Shown: one piece after another, positions 6,434 through 12,756 of the stretch | Layout of the letters: every line of letters begins with the position of its first letter | How positions within the stretch are numbered: position 1 is the stretch's first letter | NCBI GenBank assembly: GCA_958445895.1 | Contig: CAUCTV010000029.1 | Span: 1 to 15,171, forward strand | Direction: 5' to 3' | DNA from: an uncultured Collinsella sp. | Lineage (GTDB): Bacteria > Actinomycetota > Coriobacteriia > Coriobacteriales > Coriobacteriaceae | Length of the DNA stretch: 15,171 nt | Translations under genes and position numbers: made by a program | Notes under the pieces: model-generated | Database searches by the model: none | Seen by the model: only the letters and a program-made list of their open reading frames with translations | Told to the model about the DNA's origin: nothing

Positions 6434-7804
6434 TCAGATAAAGATCGTCATATACAGAGGTAGATATATCCTATGCCCTTCAGCCCTGAGCTGTTTTGGG
6501 TGAAGAACTATCTCTTCTCCGACTCGTCGTTCGAATCGTCTGCCGAAATCGTCAAGCGAGATTGTTGAATACGATTTGGAAGATTTAACTTCAACAGGAG
6601 TGACCCGCGGTTTTCCAGCCGCGTCTTCAAAGCCGCGCGAAACAAGAAAATCAATTTCACGCGTTCTGGGCCGACTCCCCTCTGTTTTGGAAGGCTCCTG
6701 CCAGCTGTAATAAAAAAGCGAATGTCCCAGACTCTTAAGCTGCTGCGCCACGATGTTCTCGATTAGCATTCCTTTATTAATTGAAATTCTTCCAAATTGA
6801 ATGTCTCTATGAACATCCATAAGGTCCGGACCATCATCAAACGCCAAGCTCACGAGCAATCCCGTGTCCGCCATATAGCATTTAAGCGAAGACGCGTCCT
6901 CGTGCAGGCGGTAACCCACGCTCGGATCACTGCATAAATAGCAACGGTTAATCAGTCGCGCATCCTCAAGCCAGATTAACGCCGACTCATATGTCTCAAA
7001 ACGGGACCCCTTCTCCAAGCTGTCAAATTTGAACCGTTTATTTGCCGCAGATAATTGACCCGGAATATCGTCATAAACCGCCCGCGCACGTCTAGCGTCC
7101 GAACCTCCAAACTTGGCAATGTCCTCCCTGTACAGTGCGATAATCTGCCGTTTAACCCTGTCGCATCCTCTAAAATCATTCTCTGCCACAAAGGAGTCGA
7201 CCGACTGAGGCATACCACCGACAAGCATATACTCATCAAATAATCTCATGCACGTCGCATGAACGCCGTCCGGAAGCGCGGTCCGAGATTCGCGCGCTTT
7301 ACGGATCTCTTCTGCATAAAGATCTTTTCCGGTCGCCCAAAGATACTCCTCAAAATCGAGGGGCTCGAGAGGGATTCTTTCTTCCTCTGACGGTATGACA
7401 ATGCTATCGACATTCTTTTTGATGGAGACAAGAGAGCCTGTCTCGATGTAATCAAATCTGCCGTCTTCTACAAGATGCTTTATGTATTCGCGCGCGATGG
7501 GAAACCGCTGCACTTCATCAAAAATGACCAGCGACTCTCTCGGTTCGAGGGCCTTACCATACTGCAGCTGAAGCATGCGTAAAAAAAGATCGACATCTTC
7601 ACGATGGTTCAGAAATATATCGAGCGTGGCTTTGCTAGCAGCCGAAAAGTCAATGTACAGATAATCCTTGTATTCATTTTGCGCGAAGCACTTGACGAGC
7701 GTCGTTTTGCCAACGCGTCTTGCACCCTCAATAAGCACCGCAGTGCGCCCTTGCGAGCGTTCTTTCCACTCCTGCAGACGATCATATGCCTTCCGTTTAA
7801 ACAT
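6434..7804 (-). CDS. AAA-type ATPase with DUF4143 C-terminal region
   Basis: This 456-residue protein belongs to the AAA_14/DUF4143 family. Walker A is GARRVGKT (27-34) and Walker B is SLVIFDEVQ (91-99, Asp96-Glu97). The C-terminal part has a nuclease-like signature: Glu349 in IENIVAQQL, Asp385 in REIDFLV, and Glu405-x-Lys407 in PVEVKSSKS, the order expected for a PD-(D/E)xK fold. The family is common in gut bacteria and its function is poorly known; activity cannot be claimed from sequence. GAGGTG precedes the ATG. Base composition is visibly more AT-rich than the lac genes, suggesting horizontal acquisition. It is divergent from a toxin-antitoxin operon, with 34-bp iterons between them. Confidence 0.9.
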   Translation of the reverse strand: MFKRKAYDRLQEWKERSQGRTAVLIEGARRVGKTTLVKCFAQNEYKDYLYIDFSAASKATLDIFLNHREDVDLFLRMLQLQYGKALEPRESLVIFDEVQRFPIAREYIKHLVEDGRFDYIETGSLVSIKKNVDSIVIPSEEERIPLEPLDFEEYLWATGKDLYAEEIRKARESRTALPDGVHATCMRLFDEYMLVGGMPQSVDSFVAENDFRGCDRVKRQIIALYREDIAKFGGSDARRARAVYDDIPGQLSAANKRFKFDSLEKGSRFETYESALIWLEDARLINRCYLCSDPSVGYRLHEDASSLKCYMADTGLLVSLAFDDGPDLMDVHRDIQFGRISINKGMLIENIVAQQLKSLGHSLFYYSWQEPSKTEGSRPRTREIDFLVSRGFEDAAGKPRVTPVEVKSSKSYSTISLDDFGRRFERRVGEEIVLHPKQLRAEGHRIYLPLYMTIFI

Positions 7805-7836
7805 AATCTCACCTCAGCATAATTTACGTGCTAGTT

Positions 7837-8006
7837 TACAAAAATACCGACCTTCAGATATATCTAATAATACAAAAATACCGACCTTCAGATATATCTA
7901 ATAATACAAAAATACCGAGCTTTAAATGAGCTTATAGCTACAAAAATACCGACCATTGCAATGGTTGAGACATACAGTAATACCGAGCTTTACGCATAAC
8001 GGATGC
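7837..8006. repeat. Five iterons at exact 34-bp period
   Basis: TACAAAAATACCGA starts at 7837, 7871, 7905 and 7939, and a variant (TACAGTAATACCGA) at 7973, every interval being 34 bp. The 20-base intervals after copies 1 and 2 are identical and contain AGATATATCT. Those after copies 3-5 differ; the fourth contains the perfect palindrome CCATTGCAATGG. The array begins 32 bases upstream of the ATPase start. On the minus strand the nearest copy (CGGTAT) sits 17 bases before a TAAATT hexamer, so it may overlap that promoter. Likely a binding array for a regulator. Confidence 0.85.
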
Positions 8007-8018
8007 TATGCCGAGCCG

Positions 8019-8073
8019 TCTCGATCTGTAACACTAAACCCGGTTTTGGGCGTCTATCTGTTACAGATCAAGA
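8019..8073. repeat. Fifth 55-bp palindromic unit
   Basis: This unit has the same structure as the 5867-6163 array: 14-base arms at 8019-8032 and 8060-8073 and a 27-base centre. It differs from the unit at 5948-6002 at only three positions. It lies between the iterons and the toxin-antitoxin promoter, so the ATPase gene is bracketed by members of this family. Confidence 0.88.
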
Positions 8074-8105
8074 CAATTCAACGATGCCGACCATTCGATA
8101 CGGCG

Positions 8106-8114
8106 TGGTACAAT
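8106..8114 (+). promoter_or_regulatory. Extended -10 promoter of the toxin-antitoxin operon
   Basis: TGGTACAAT has the extended -10 form TGnTAnnnT, 26 bases before the antitoxin ATG. The -35 region is poor, which is usual for extended -10 promoters. Confidence 0.6.
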
Positions 8115-8140
8115 TATGTCCCAATGCGAAGGAGATACTT

Positions 8141-8407
8141 ATGCCCATCTGTGTGCCCGTCCGAGACATGAAGGACACTGCCACATTCACCGCGCTTGTT
8201 GAGTCCGAGCGCGACGTCACCGTAACCAAGAACGGCTACGAGGCCATGCACTGCATCAGCAGCGACCAGTATCGCCTCATGCAAGACGAAATCGCCAAAG
8301 CCAAGCTTCTGTCTCGTATGATGCTGGCAGAAGACGAGATATCGCAAGGCGACTATAGCGACTACGACTCCTTCGCGACCGCGATACGAGACAAATATGA
8401 CCTATAA
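8141..8407 (+). CDS. Phd/YefM-family antitoxin
   Basis: This 88-residue protein is the likely DNA-binding antitoxin of a type II toxin-antitoxin pair. The N-terminal part (VPVRDMKDTATFTALVESERDVTVTKNGYEAMHCIS) follows the Phd/YefM pattern of an initial strand, a helix and the [IV]TKNGxxxxVxxS-like strand. The acidic C-terminal tail (about 62-88) would wrap the toxin. I chose the ATG at 8141 because AGGAG lies 6 bases upstream; the longer frame from 8003 would translate the palindromic repeat. It overlaps the toxin gene by 11 bases, indicating translational coupling. The complex probably represses its own promoter. Confidence 0.85.
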   Translation: MPICVPVRDMKDTATFTALVESERDVTVTKNGYEAMHCISSDQYRLMQDEIAKAKLLSRMMLAEDEISQGDYSDYDSFATAIRDKYDL

Positions 8408-8702
8408 CGTCGTAATACTCAAAAGCGCGCGATATGAGTACGAGAGTATCGTCGGATACCCTGCCCAAATCCTCAAGAATCCGCGCGCAGCGGGCAATTT
8501 TGTCGCTGAGTTTGAATATCAGCTTGACCTGCTTCGCGAGCAGCCGCTTTTACGTCCCCTCTCGCACATGCAAGAGCTGGCGGCACGTAATTACCGATCG
8601 TTTCCCGTCAACAACTACGTGTGTCTATACAAGTTTGAGCACGAAACAATCTATATCGCCCATATCTTTCACCAGTCACAGGACTACGCCCGCCTGGTCT
8701 AG
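8397..8702 (+). CDS. RelE/ParE-family toxin
   Basis: This 101-residue protein matches the RelE/ParE toxin fold. A helical hairpin at about 15-50 is followed by the strand segment RNYRSFPVNNYVCLYKFEHETIYIAHIFHQSQDYARLV (64-101), the family's typical C-terminal core with a final QDY motif. RelE-like members cut mRNA on the ribosome and ParE-like members poison gyrase; sequence alone does not decide which. The start overlaps the end of the antitoxin gene by 11 bases. It is intact, with no frameshift. No clear terminator follows before the convergent lacR. Confidence 0.85.
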   Translation: MTYNVVILKSARYEYESIVGYPAQILKNPRAAGNFVAEFEYQLDLLREQPLLRPLSHMQELAARNYRSFPVNNYVCLYKFEHETIYIAHIFHQSQDYARLV

Positions 8703-8809
8703 CCCGCAAGCCGAATAATTGGCCCGAGCACATTTGCGCGTCATGTCGCGTTGCGTTGACACGCCAATCCCTCGCCACGGCAGGGCAAACGTATCGCCCA
8801 CAGCGCTAG

Positions 8810-9574
8810 CTAGCAGATGACCCGCGTGTGTTCCTCGATGGCGGCGCGGTCCTCGGCGGCGATACCCGGCTCACACACCACAGCGTCCAAATTGTCCAGG
8901 CGGCAGAAGGTGTAGAAGTCGCGTTTGCCGATCTTGCTGGAGTCGGCGATCAGATAGCGCGAGTCTGCCTTGCTAAAAGCGAGCTGCTGGATACGGCCCT
9001 CGTCCATGTTGGACGTAGACACGTCACCGTCCAAGATGCCGTTGGCGCCGATAAACGCCGCATCGATGCCCAGCGCGCGCAGGGTATCCTCGGCCGTTGG
9101 TCCCACAAAAGCGGCGGTGCGGCGACGGTACATACCGCCCACGAGGCACAGCTCGCAGTCTTCGCGCGCCTCGAGCAGGTTAAACACCGAAAGCGAATTG
9201 GTCACAATGCGCAGGCGAAACGTCGGCAGCATCGAGGCCATCTGCTCAACCGTGGTGCCCGTGCCCAAAAAGATGGTCGAGCCCTCCTCGATAAGCTCCA
9301 CAGCACGGCGCGCAATCTGCAGCTTTTCCTCGGCATGCTTAGTGCGCTTTTCGCTGTGCGAATACTCATGGCGCAACATAGCGTGCGGACGGCCCTGTGC
9401 ACTGCGGGCTCCGCCGTGCACGCGCTCGATCTCGCCTAGGCTCGCAAGTTCTTCGAGGTCGCGGCGAATCGTCATGTCCGAAACGCCCAACGCATCCGAA
9501 ATCTCTTTGACCGAGACCGTGCCCTGCTCCTCGAGCAGCTGACGAACCTTATCCTGTCGCTCTGCCTTAATCAC
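8810..9574 (-). CDS. lacR: DeoR-family lactose PTS repressor (LacR)
   Basis: This 254-residue protein has the DeoR helix-turn-helix (about 18-42, VSDMTIRRDL) and the phosphosugar-sensing C-terminal domain. Similarity to Gram-positive LacR is specific: HGGARS, SHSEKRTKHAEEK, FLGTGTTVE, TSNMDEGRIQQLAFS and KIGKRDFYTFCRLDNLDAVV all match counterparts remembered from staphylococcal LacR, which responds to tagatose-6-phosphate. The start is GTG (9574-9572), with GAGGA 6 bases upstream. It is divergent from galM. No operator could be identified; control of galM, lacEG or the lacX-lacC unit is inference. Confidence 0.85.
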   Translation of the reverse strand: MIKAERQDKVRQLLEEQGTVSVKEISDALGVSDMTIRRDLEELASLGEIERVHGGARSAQGRPHAMLRHEYSHSEKRTKHAEEKLQIARRAVELIEEGSTIFLGTGTTVEQMASMLPTFRLRIVTNSLSVFNLLEAREDCELCLVGGMYRRRTAAFVGPTAEDTLRALGIDAAFIGANGILDGDVSTSNMDEGRIQQLAFSKADSRYLIADSSKIGKRDFYTFCRLDNLDAVVCEPGIAAEDRAAIEEHTRVIC

Positions 9575-9626
9575 GATGAATCCTCGCCGTTCTTTGCGCG
9601 CATATCATTCAAACAGTAACGAACAA

Positions 9627-9635
9627 ATTGTATCA
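9627..9635 (-). promoter_or_regulatory. Extended -10 promoter of lacR
   Basis: The minus strand reads TGATACAAT (9635-9627), an extended -10 of form TGnTACAAT, about 53 bases before the GTG start. Confidence 0.5.
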
Positions 9636-9780
9636 GACTCGTACGCGTCAAAAATGAACGCCCGCACAGCTCCAATCATCACTTTTTTGAGAAAAATACC
9701 CCCAGCTTTAGTGGGGTGTAGTGATAATCTCGCCTGTTCGCGCTACAGTTTGTCGGAAATACCTCGATGTTAGGAACCAA

Positions 9781-10833
9781 ATGATCACTTCCGAGCTTTT
9801 CGGCACCGCGCCGTGCGGTACCCCCGTTCATCGTTACACCCTCGACGGGCCCGAGATCTGCGTTCGCATTATGGACTATGGCGCCACGGTGCTTGGTATC
9901 GATGTGCCCGACATTCCCGGCAACGTGCGCGATGTGGTGCTGGGCTTCGATAAGCTCGAGGATTACTTTGACAACCCCGCCTGCTTTGGCGCGACCATCG
10001 GCCCTGTGGCAAACCGCACCGCTGGCGCCACGATCGCCATCGACGGCACGGACTGGCATATGCCCGCCAACGAGGGCGCCAACAACCTGCACAGCGACCT
10101 TGAGCACGGCCTGCACAAACGTGTGTGGGATGTTGAGCTCGACGAGGTCCATAACGCCGTGCGCATGACCACCTCGCTTAAGGACGGCGAGCTGGGCCTG
10201 CCCGGCAACCGAACCTTTACGGCCGTGTTTACCGTTACGCGCACCGGCGTCTTCCGCATCGATTATGGCTGCGAGAGCGACCGCGCCACCTACGTGTCCA
10301 TGACCAACCACACGTACTTTAACCTTGCAGGCCATAACGCCGGCATGGACTGCGAACATTTCTTTGTCGCCAACGCCGCCCACTACCTGCCCATTAACGA
10401 GCAGAACATCCCCACCGGCGAGATTGCTCCGGTCGAGGGAACACCGTTTGACTTTCGCGAGCTTCGCCCCGTCGCACCCGGCATGGAGGCCGACGACCCG
10501 CAGATCAAGCAGGCCCGTGGCTACGATCACTGCCTGTGCATCGATGGCTATCAGTACGGCCGCAACCTGCGCCGCGCGATGCACGTCGAGGAGATGTGGA
10601 CCGGTCGTGAGATGGACTACTACACCACTGCCCCGGGCGTGCAGCTCTACACCGGCAACTGGCTGGGCGACGAGCACGCCAAGGACGACGCCAACTATGG
10701 TTGGGGCGCCGGCTTTGCCCTCGAGGCCGAGATGTACCCCGACACGCCGCACCGCCCGCTGTTCCCCCAGGGCATCGTGGGGCCGGGTCATCCCTATAGC
10801 AATGTGATCGAATATCACTTTATGAGGCACTAA
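9781..10833 (+). CDS. galM: Aldose 1-epimerase (galactose mutarotase, GalM)
   Basis: GalM interconverts alpha and beta anomers of galactose and glucose in the cytoplasm. With the ATG at 9781 the protein has 350 residues, normal for the family. Conserved active-site positions are visible: NNLHS (His104), TNHTYFNL (His177), GYDHC (Asp249) and the late glutamate in FALEAEMYP (Glu315), corresponding to the two histidines, aspartate and base glutamate of the lactococcal enzyme. The start at 9781 is preferred over an upstream in-frame one because AGGAA lies just before it and homology starts there. It is divergent from lacR and ends in a strong terminator, so probably monocistronic. Confidence 0.93.
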   Translation: MITSELFGTAPCGTPVHRYTLDGPEICVRIMDYGATVLGIDVPDIPGNVRDVVLGFDKLEDYFDNPACFGATIGPVANRTAGATIAIDGTDWHMPANEGANNLHSDLEHGLHKRVWDVELDEVHNAVRMTTSLKDGELGLPGNRTFTAVFTVTRTGVFRIDYGCESDRATYVSMTNHTYFNLAGHNAGMDCEHFFVANAAHYLPINEQNIPTGEIAPVEGTPFDFRELRPVAPGMEADDPQIKQARGYDHCLCIDGYQYGRNLRRAMHVEEMWTGREMDYYTTAPGVQLYTGNWLGDEHAKDDANYGWGAGFALEAEMYPDTPHRPLFPQGIVGPGHPYSNVIEYHFMRH

Positions 10834-10860
10834 GCCCACAACGCGACATATCGCACAGCA

Positions 10861-10895
10861 ACGCCCGCCGGCACCACCGCCGACGGGCGTTTTTC
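10861..10895 (+). terminator. Terminator of galM
   Basis: A 7-bp stem (10861-10867 with 10884-10890) is extended by a 4-bp inner stem (10869-10872 with 10879-10882). It is followed by TTTTT and starts 27 bases after the galM stop. Confidence 0.88.
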
Positions 10896-10938
10896 ATCTT
10901 TTGGCTCATTTTCGCTGTGACTGTATGAGTGACATATC

Positions 10939-11090
10939 AAAACTATGCCCATTTACTACGTTTAGCCCGGGATGCTCGACCATGCACCGGTTTTTGTTAA
11001 ATTCGCAAGCTGTCTACCTGCGGTTTTGTTTTTCTCAAATTCGACATGCTCGGCGATAGCCGACCAAACGTAGTAAATGGGCATAGTTTT
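10939..11090. repeat. Long inverted-repeat element, copy 2 (TACTACGTTTA family)
   Basis: A 25-bp perfect inverted repeat (10939-10963 with 11066-11090) encloses 102 bases. The arms share GCCCATTTACTACGTTTAGCC-like sequence with copy 1 (247-384). The interior carries CTACCTGCGGTTTTGTTTTTC, the reverse complement of interior sequence in copy 1. It fills the space between the galM terminator and the convergent EIIB gene. Confidence 0.8.
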
Positions 11091-11126
11091 TGACAGGCGG
11101 CATCGCGCACATCCCTCGCAAGGGCA

Positions 11127-11160
11127 AAATGATCCGTTTTCCTCCGTCCCCAAGGGATCA
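11127..11160 (-). repeat. GATCC...GGATC repeat box, copy 2, overlapping the EIIB stop
   Basis: On the minus strand TGATCC, GGGGACGG, GAAAA, CGGATCA and TTTT follow in order. TGATCC and GGATCA can form a 6-bp stem followed by Ts, so it may serve as the terminator of the EIIB gene; its first three bases are the EIIB stop codon. It is homologous to 410-441. Confidence 0.5.
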
Positions 11161-11640
11161 GTTGAACAGATTGCCAATGGGGTCGGGGGCGGAACTGGGG
11201 AGATAACGGATTTCTAGCTCTATGCCGAGCTTTTGCAACTCTTTGAAGGCGGCGATGTCCGTATCGTCTACGGCAATGGTAGGCGTTGCAGAGCGCTTGC
11301 CCTCCCCTGCCTGCATATGGCCAATGCTGATCTTGGTTATTGGCACACCACCCTTAACCAGCGCGAGCGCATCGGCGGGCGAGGCTACCATGATCAGAAT
11401 CCATTGGCGCGACGTCGCGGTGTGGATAATGTCGATGGTCTTTTGCACCGAGAAGAACCGTGTCCAGACGCCTTCTGGCGCCGCCACCCTCATGGGTGCC
11501 CATTGGCGCGAATCCGCCGCGATCTCATCGTTGACGATTAGGACAAGGTTGGAACCCACGGCTTCGTTCCACAGCTCAACGTCTTGTCCGTAAATGAAAC
11601 GGTCGTCGATGCGTGTGAGAAGAATCTTGGGTTGAGTCAT
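11158..11640 (-). CDS. Mannose-family PTS EIIB-like protein lacking the active histidine
   Basis: The 160-residue protein aligns over its whole length with the mannose/sorbose-family EIIB domain (TRIDDRFIYGQ near the start, IVNDEIAADS, VKGGVPITKISIGHM, and IELEIRYLPS at the end). In active members the motif is RIDDRLIHGQV and the histidine carries the phosphate. Here residue 17 is tyrosine (TAC) and the following Val is Asp, so phosphotransfer is not expected. No EIIA, EIIC or EIID of this family is in the window. A regulatory or scaffold role is inferred. The start at 11640 fits the family; a longer frame begins only with TTG at 11691. A TAATAT at 11696-11691 could be its -10 box. Confidence 0.85.
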   Translation of the reverse strand: MTQPKILLTRIDDRFIYGQDVELWNEAVGSNLVLIVNDEIAADSRQWAPMRVAAPEGVWTRFFSVQKTIDIIHTATSRQWILIMVASPADALALVKGGVPITKISIGHMQAGEGKRSATPTIAVDDTDIAAFKELQKLGIELEIRYLPSSAPDPIGNLFN

Positions 11641-11729
11641 CGCTGCCCCATTCTGTTTGAGACCCGTAAGAGCAAGACATCGCGTCTCCAATATTAGTGC
11701 ATTTAAAGTGAGAAAAGCCGTCGGAACCC

Positions 11730-11758
11730 TTGCGCGGATGTGCGATGTCCCGTATCAT
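11730..11758 (+). promoter_or_regulatory. Promoter of tRNA-Thr
   Basis: TTGCGC (11730-11735) and TATCAT (11753-11758) are separated by exactly 17 bases, about 40 bases before the tRNA 5' end. Confidence 0.65.
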
Positions 11759-11797
11759 AGACAGCCGTTGACGCCTCAGCTGCGTCACCACATGGCC

Positions 11798-11873
11798 GCC
11801 AGCGTAGCTCAGTTGGTAGAGCACCGCTCTCGTAAAGCGGGGGTCACCGGTTCGAGCCCGGTCGCTGGCTCCA
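11798..11873 (+). tRNA. tRNA-Thr (anticodon CGT)
   Basis: This is a complete 76-base cloverleaf. The acceptor stem GCCAGCG pairs with CGCTGGC (11863-11869), followed by discriminator T and encoded CCA. The D-arm contains GCTCAGTTGGTAGAGC. The anticodon stem CCGCT/AGCGG encloses loop CTCGTAA with anticodon CGT at 11831-11833, reading ACG threonine codons. The T-arm has GGTTCGAGCC. It stands alone, with its own promoter and terminator. Confidence 0.97.
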
Positions 11874-11884
11874 TTGCACAAGAC

Positions 11885-11907
11885 AGCCGCCTTAGGGCGG
11901 CTTTTTT
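11885..11907 (+). terminator. Terminator of tRNA-Thr
   Basis: A 7-bp perfect stem (11885-11891 with 11896-11902), loop TTAG and six Ts follow 11 bases after the tRNA. Confidence 0.9.
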
Positions 11908-11973
11908 GTTGCCGATTTCGGACGCACATCCGCCAATTCAAGCACAACGCCGTCGACAACTCCTCTACTCAAC

Positions 11974-12027
11974 AAAAAGCCCCGCCAACCGCGGCCTCCC
12001 AAACGGGGAACCGCGATTAACGGGGCT
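11974..12027 (-). terminator. Terminator of the lacX-lacC-yhcH unit
   Basis: On the minus strand an outer 7-bp stem (12027-12021 with 11984-11978) encloses a second CGCGG/CCGCG stem, and the outer stem is followed by TTTTT. It lies about 60 bases after the yhcH stop. Confidence 0.8.
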
Positions 12028-12085
12028 CAAGCGCGCTCCTCAATGGAATCACGCCATCAGACGAACAGCTCAGCCGAGCAGCTCG

Positions 12086-12559
12086 CTACTCCTCCCAGTA
12101 GGCGTCGGCAAGCAACTTAAAGCAGATCTTCTTGACCGGCTGTGCGCCATCGCCCGGGAACTCGAGCGTGGGCATGTGGGGCTCGCCGGCAACGAACAGC
12201 GCGAATTTGTCGTCGGCAAGATCGCCGGCGATCGAGGCGTCGGAATCGACCAGGTCGTAGTCGTCCTTATCGTCAAACTCCTGGACCAGCGTCAGGCTGC
12301 CCGTGGCAACCTTAAAGGCCTCACGACCCTCGACGTCAATCTGCAAGTCGTGATAGCGCTGATGCGTCTCGTAGTGAGCCTCGGCCTCGGGACGCGTCGT
12401 GGGAGCCATGACGTTCGCAAAGACCTTGTCGCCCAGAATCGGATGGCTGCCGACCTCGAGCTCCGCCGGGTCGTTCTCCTCGAGCCAGTCGATCAGCACA
12501 TCGAGACCCTTGAGCATTCCGCGGTATTCCTCGATATCGCCCAATGCACCGTAAATCAT
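12086..12559 (-). CDS. YhcH/YjgK/YiaL (DUF386) family protein
   Basis: This 157-residue protein has the length and motifs of the YhcH/YiaL/EbgC family, cupin-like proteins often found in sialic acid, amino-sugar or beta-galactoside operons; some members act as sugar anomerases. YETHQRYHDLQIDVEGREAF (63-82) is the central signature, with His66 and His70 as probable metal ligands, and FVAGEPHMPTL (122-132) contributes His128. AGGGG lies 7 bases before the ATG. It is the last gene of the minus-strand unit, after an amidohydrolase remnant, and is followed by a terminator. Exact substrate unknown. Confidence 0.85.
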   Translation of the reverse strand: MIYGALGDIEEYRGMLKGLDVLIDWLEENDPAELEVGSHPILGDKVFANVMAPTTRPEAEAHYETHQRYHDLQIDVEGREAFKVATGSLTLVQEFDDKDDYDLVDSDASIAGDLADDKFALFVAGEPHMPTLEFPGDGAQPVKKICFKLLADAYWEE

Positions 12560-12591
12560 CTAAATCCCCTCTCGGATCGTTTATTTGGCAG

Positions 12592-12717
12592 CTACTCGGC
12601 AAACGCGTTACCGACGCTGTTGCCACCCACATACGTCTCGACCAGGGTAAGGTCGGGACTGAACACGACAAAGTCGGCGTCGCGCCCCGGCATAATGTTA
12701 CTGCACTCGTCGTCGAC
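12592..12717 (-). pseudogene. C-terminal remnant of an amidohydrolase, NagA-like
   Basis: Between lacC and yhcH an open frame reads DDECSNIMPGRDADFVVFSP and continues through LVETYVGGNSVGNAFAE to a TAG at 12594-12592. GRDADFVVF...TYVGG is the C-terminal strand pattern of metal-dependent amidohydrolases such as N-acetylglucosamine-6-phosphate deacetylase. The catalytic barrel is missing, there is no start codon with a ribosome binding site, and the frame runs back into the lacC stop codon. It looks like the tail of a deleted gene, and suggests the operon once handled an amino sugar. NagA itself is the best guess, not certain. Confidence 0.6.
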
Positions 12718-12756
12718 ATGAGCTAGCAAGCGATGCCGGGGCCGACGCCCATGCTC

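Noticed and set aside
7837..8006. CRISPR array with 14-base repeats and 20-base spacers
   Set aside because: The repeat is too short, two spacers are identical, one is palindromic, and no cas genes are present. Regulator-binding iterons are a better fit.
8003..8140. N-terminal extension of the antitoxin to 8003
   Set aside because: It would translate the 55-bp palindrome and the promoter; the ATG at 8141 has a good ribosome binding site and fits the family length.
9679..10839. 386-codon open frame on the minus strand opposite galM
   Set aside because: It is an antisense shadow of galM with biased composition and no domain.
10962..11177. 71-codon minus-strand frame between galM and the EIIB gene
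   Set aside because: It lies almost wholly inside the inverted-repeat element and repeat box, with no coding features.
11641..11691. Longer EIIB-like start at 11691
   Set aside because: It begins with TTG, has no ribosome binding site, and adds residues absent from the family.
11657..12721. 354-codon plus-strand frame across tRNA-Thr and yhcH
   Set aside because: It reads through a tRNA gene and two terminators and is antisense to yhcH.
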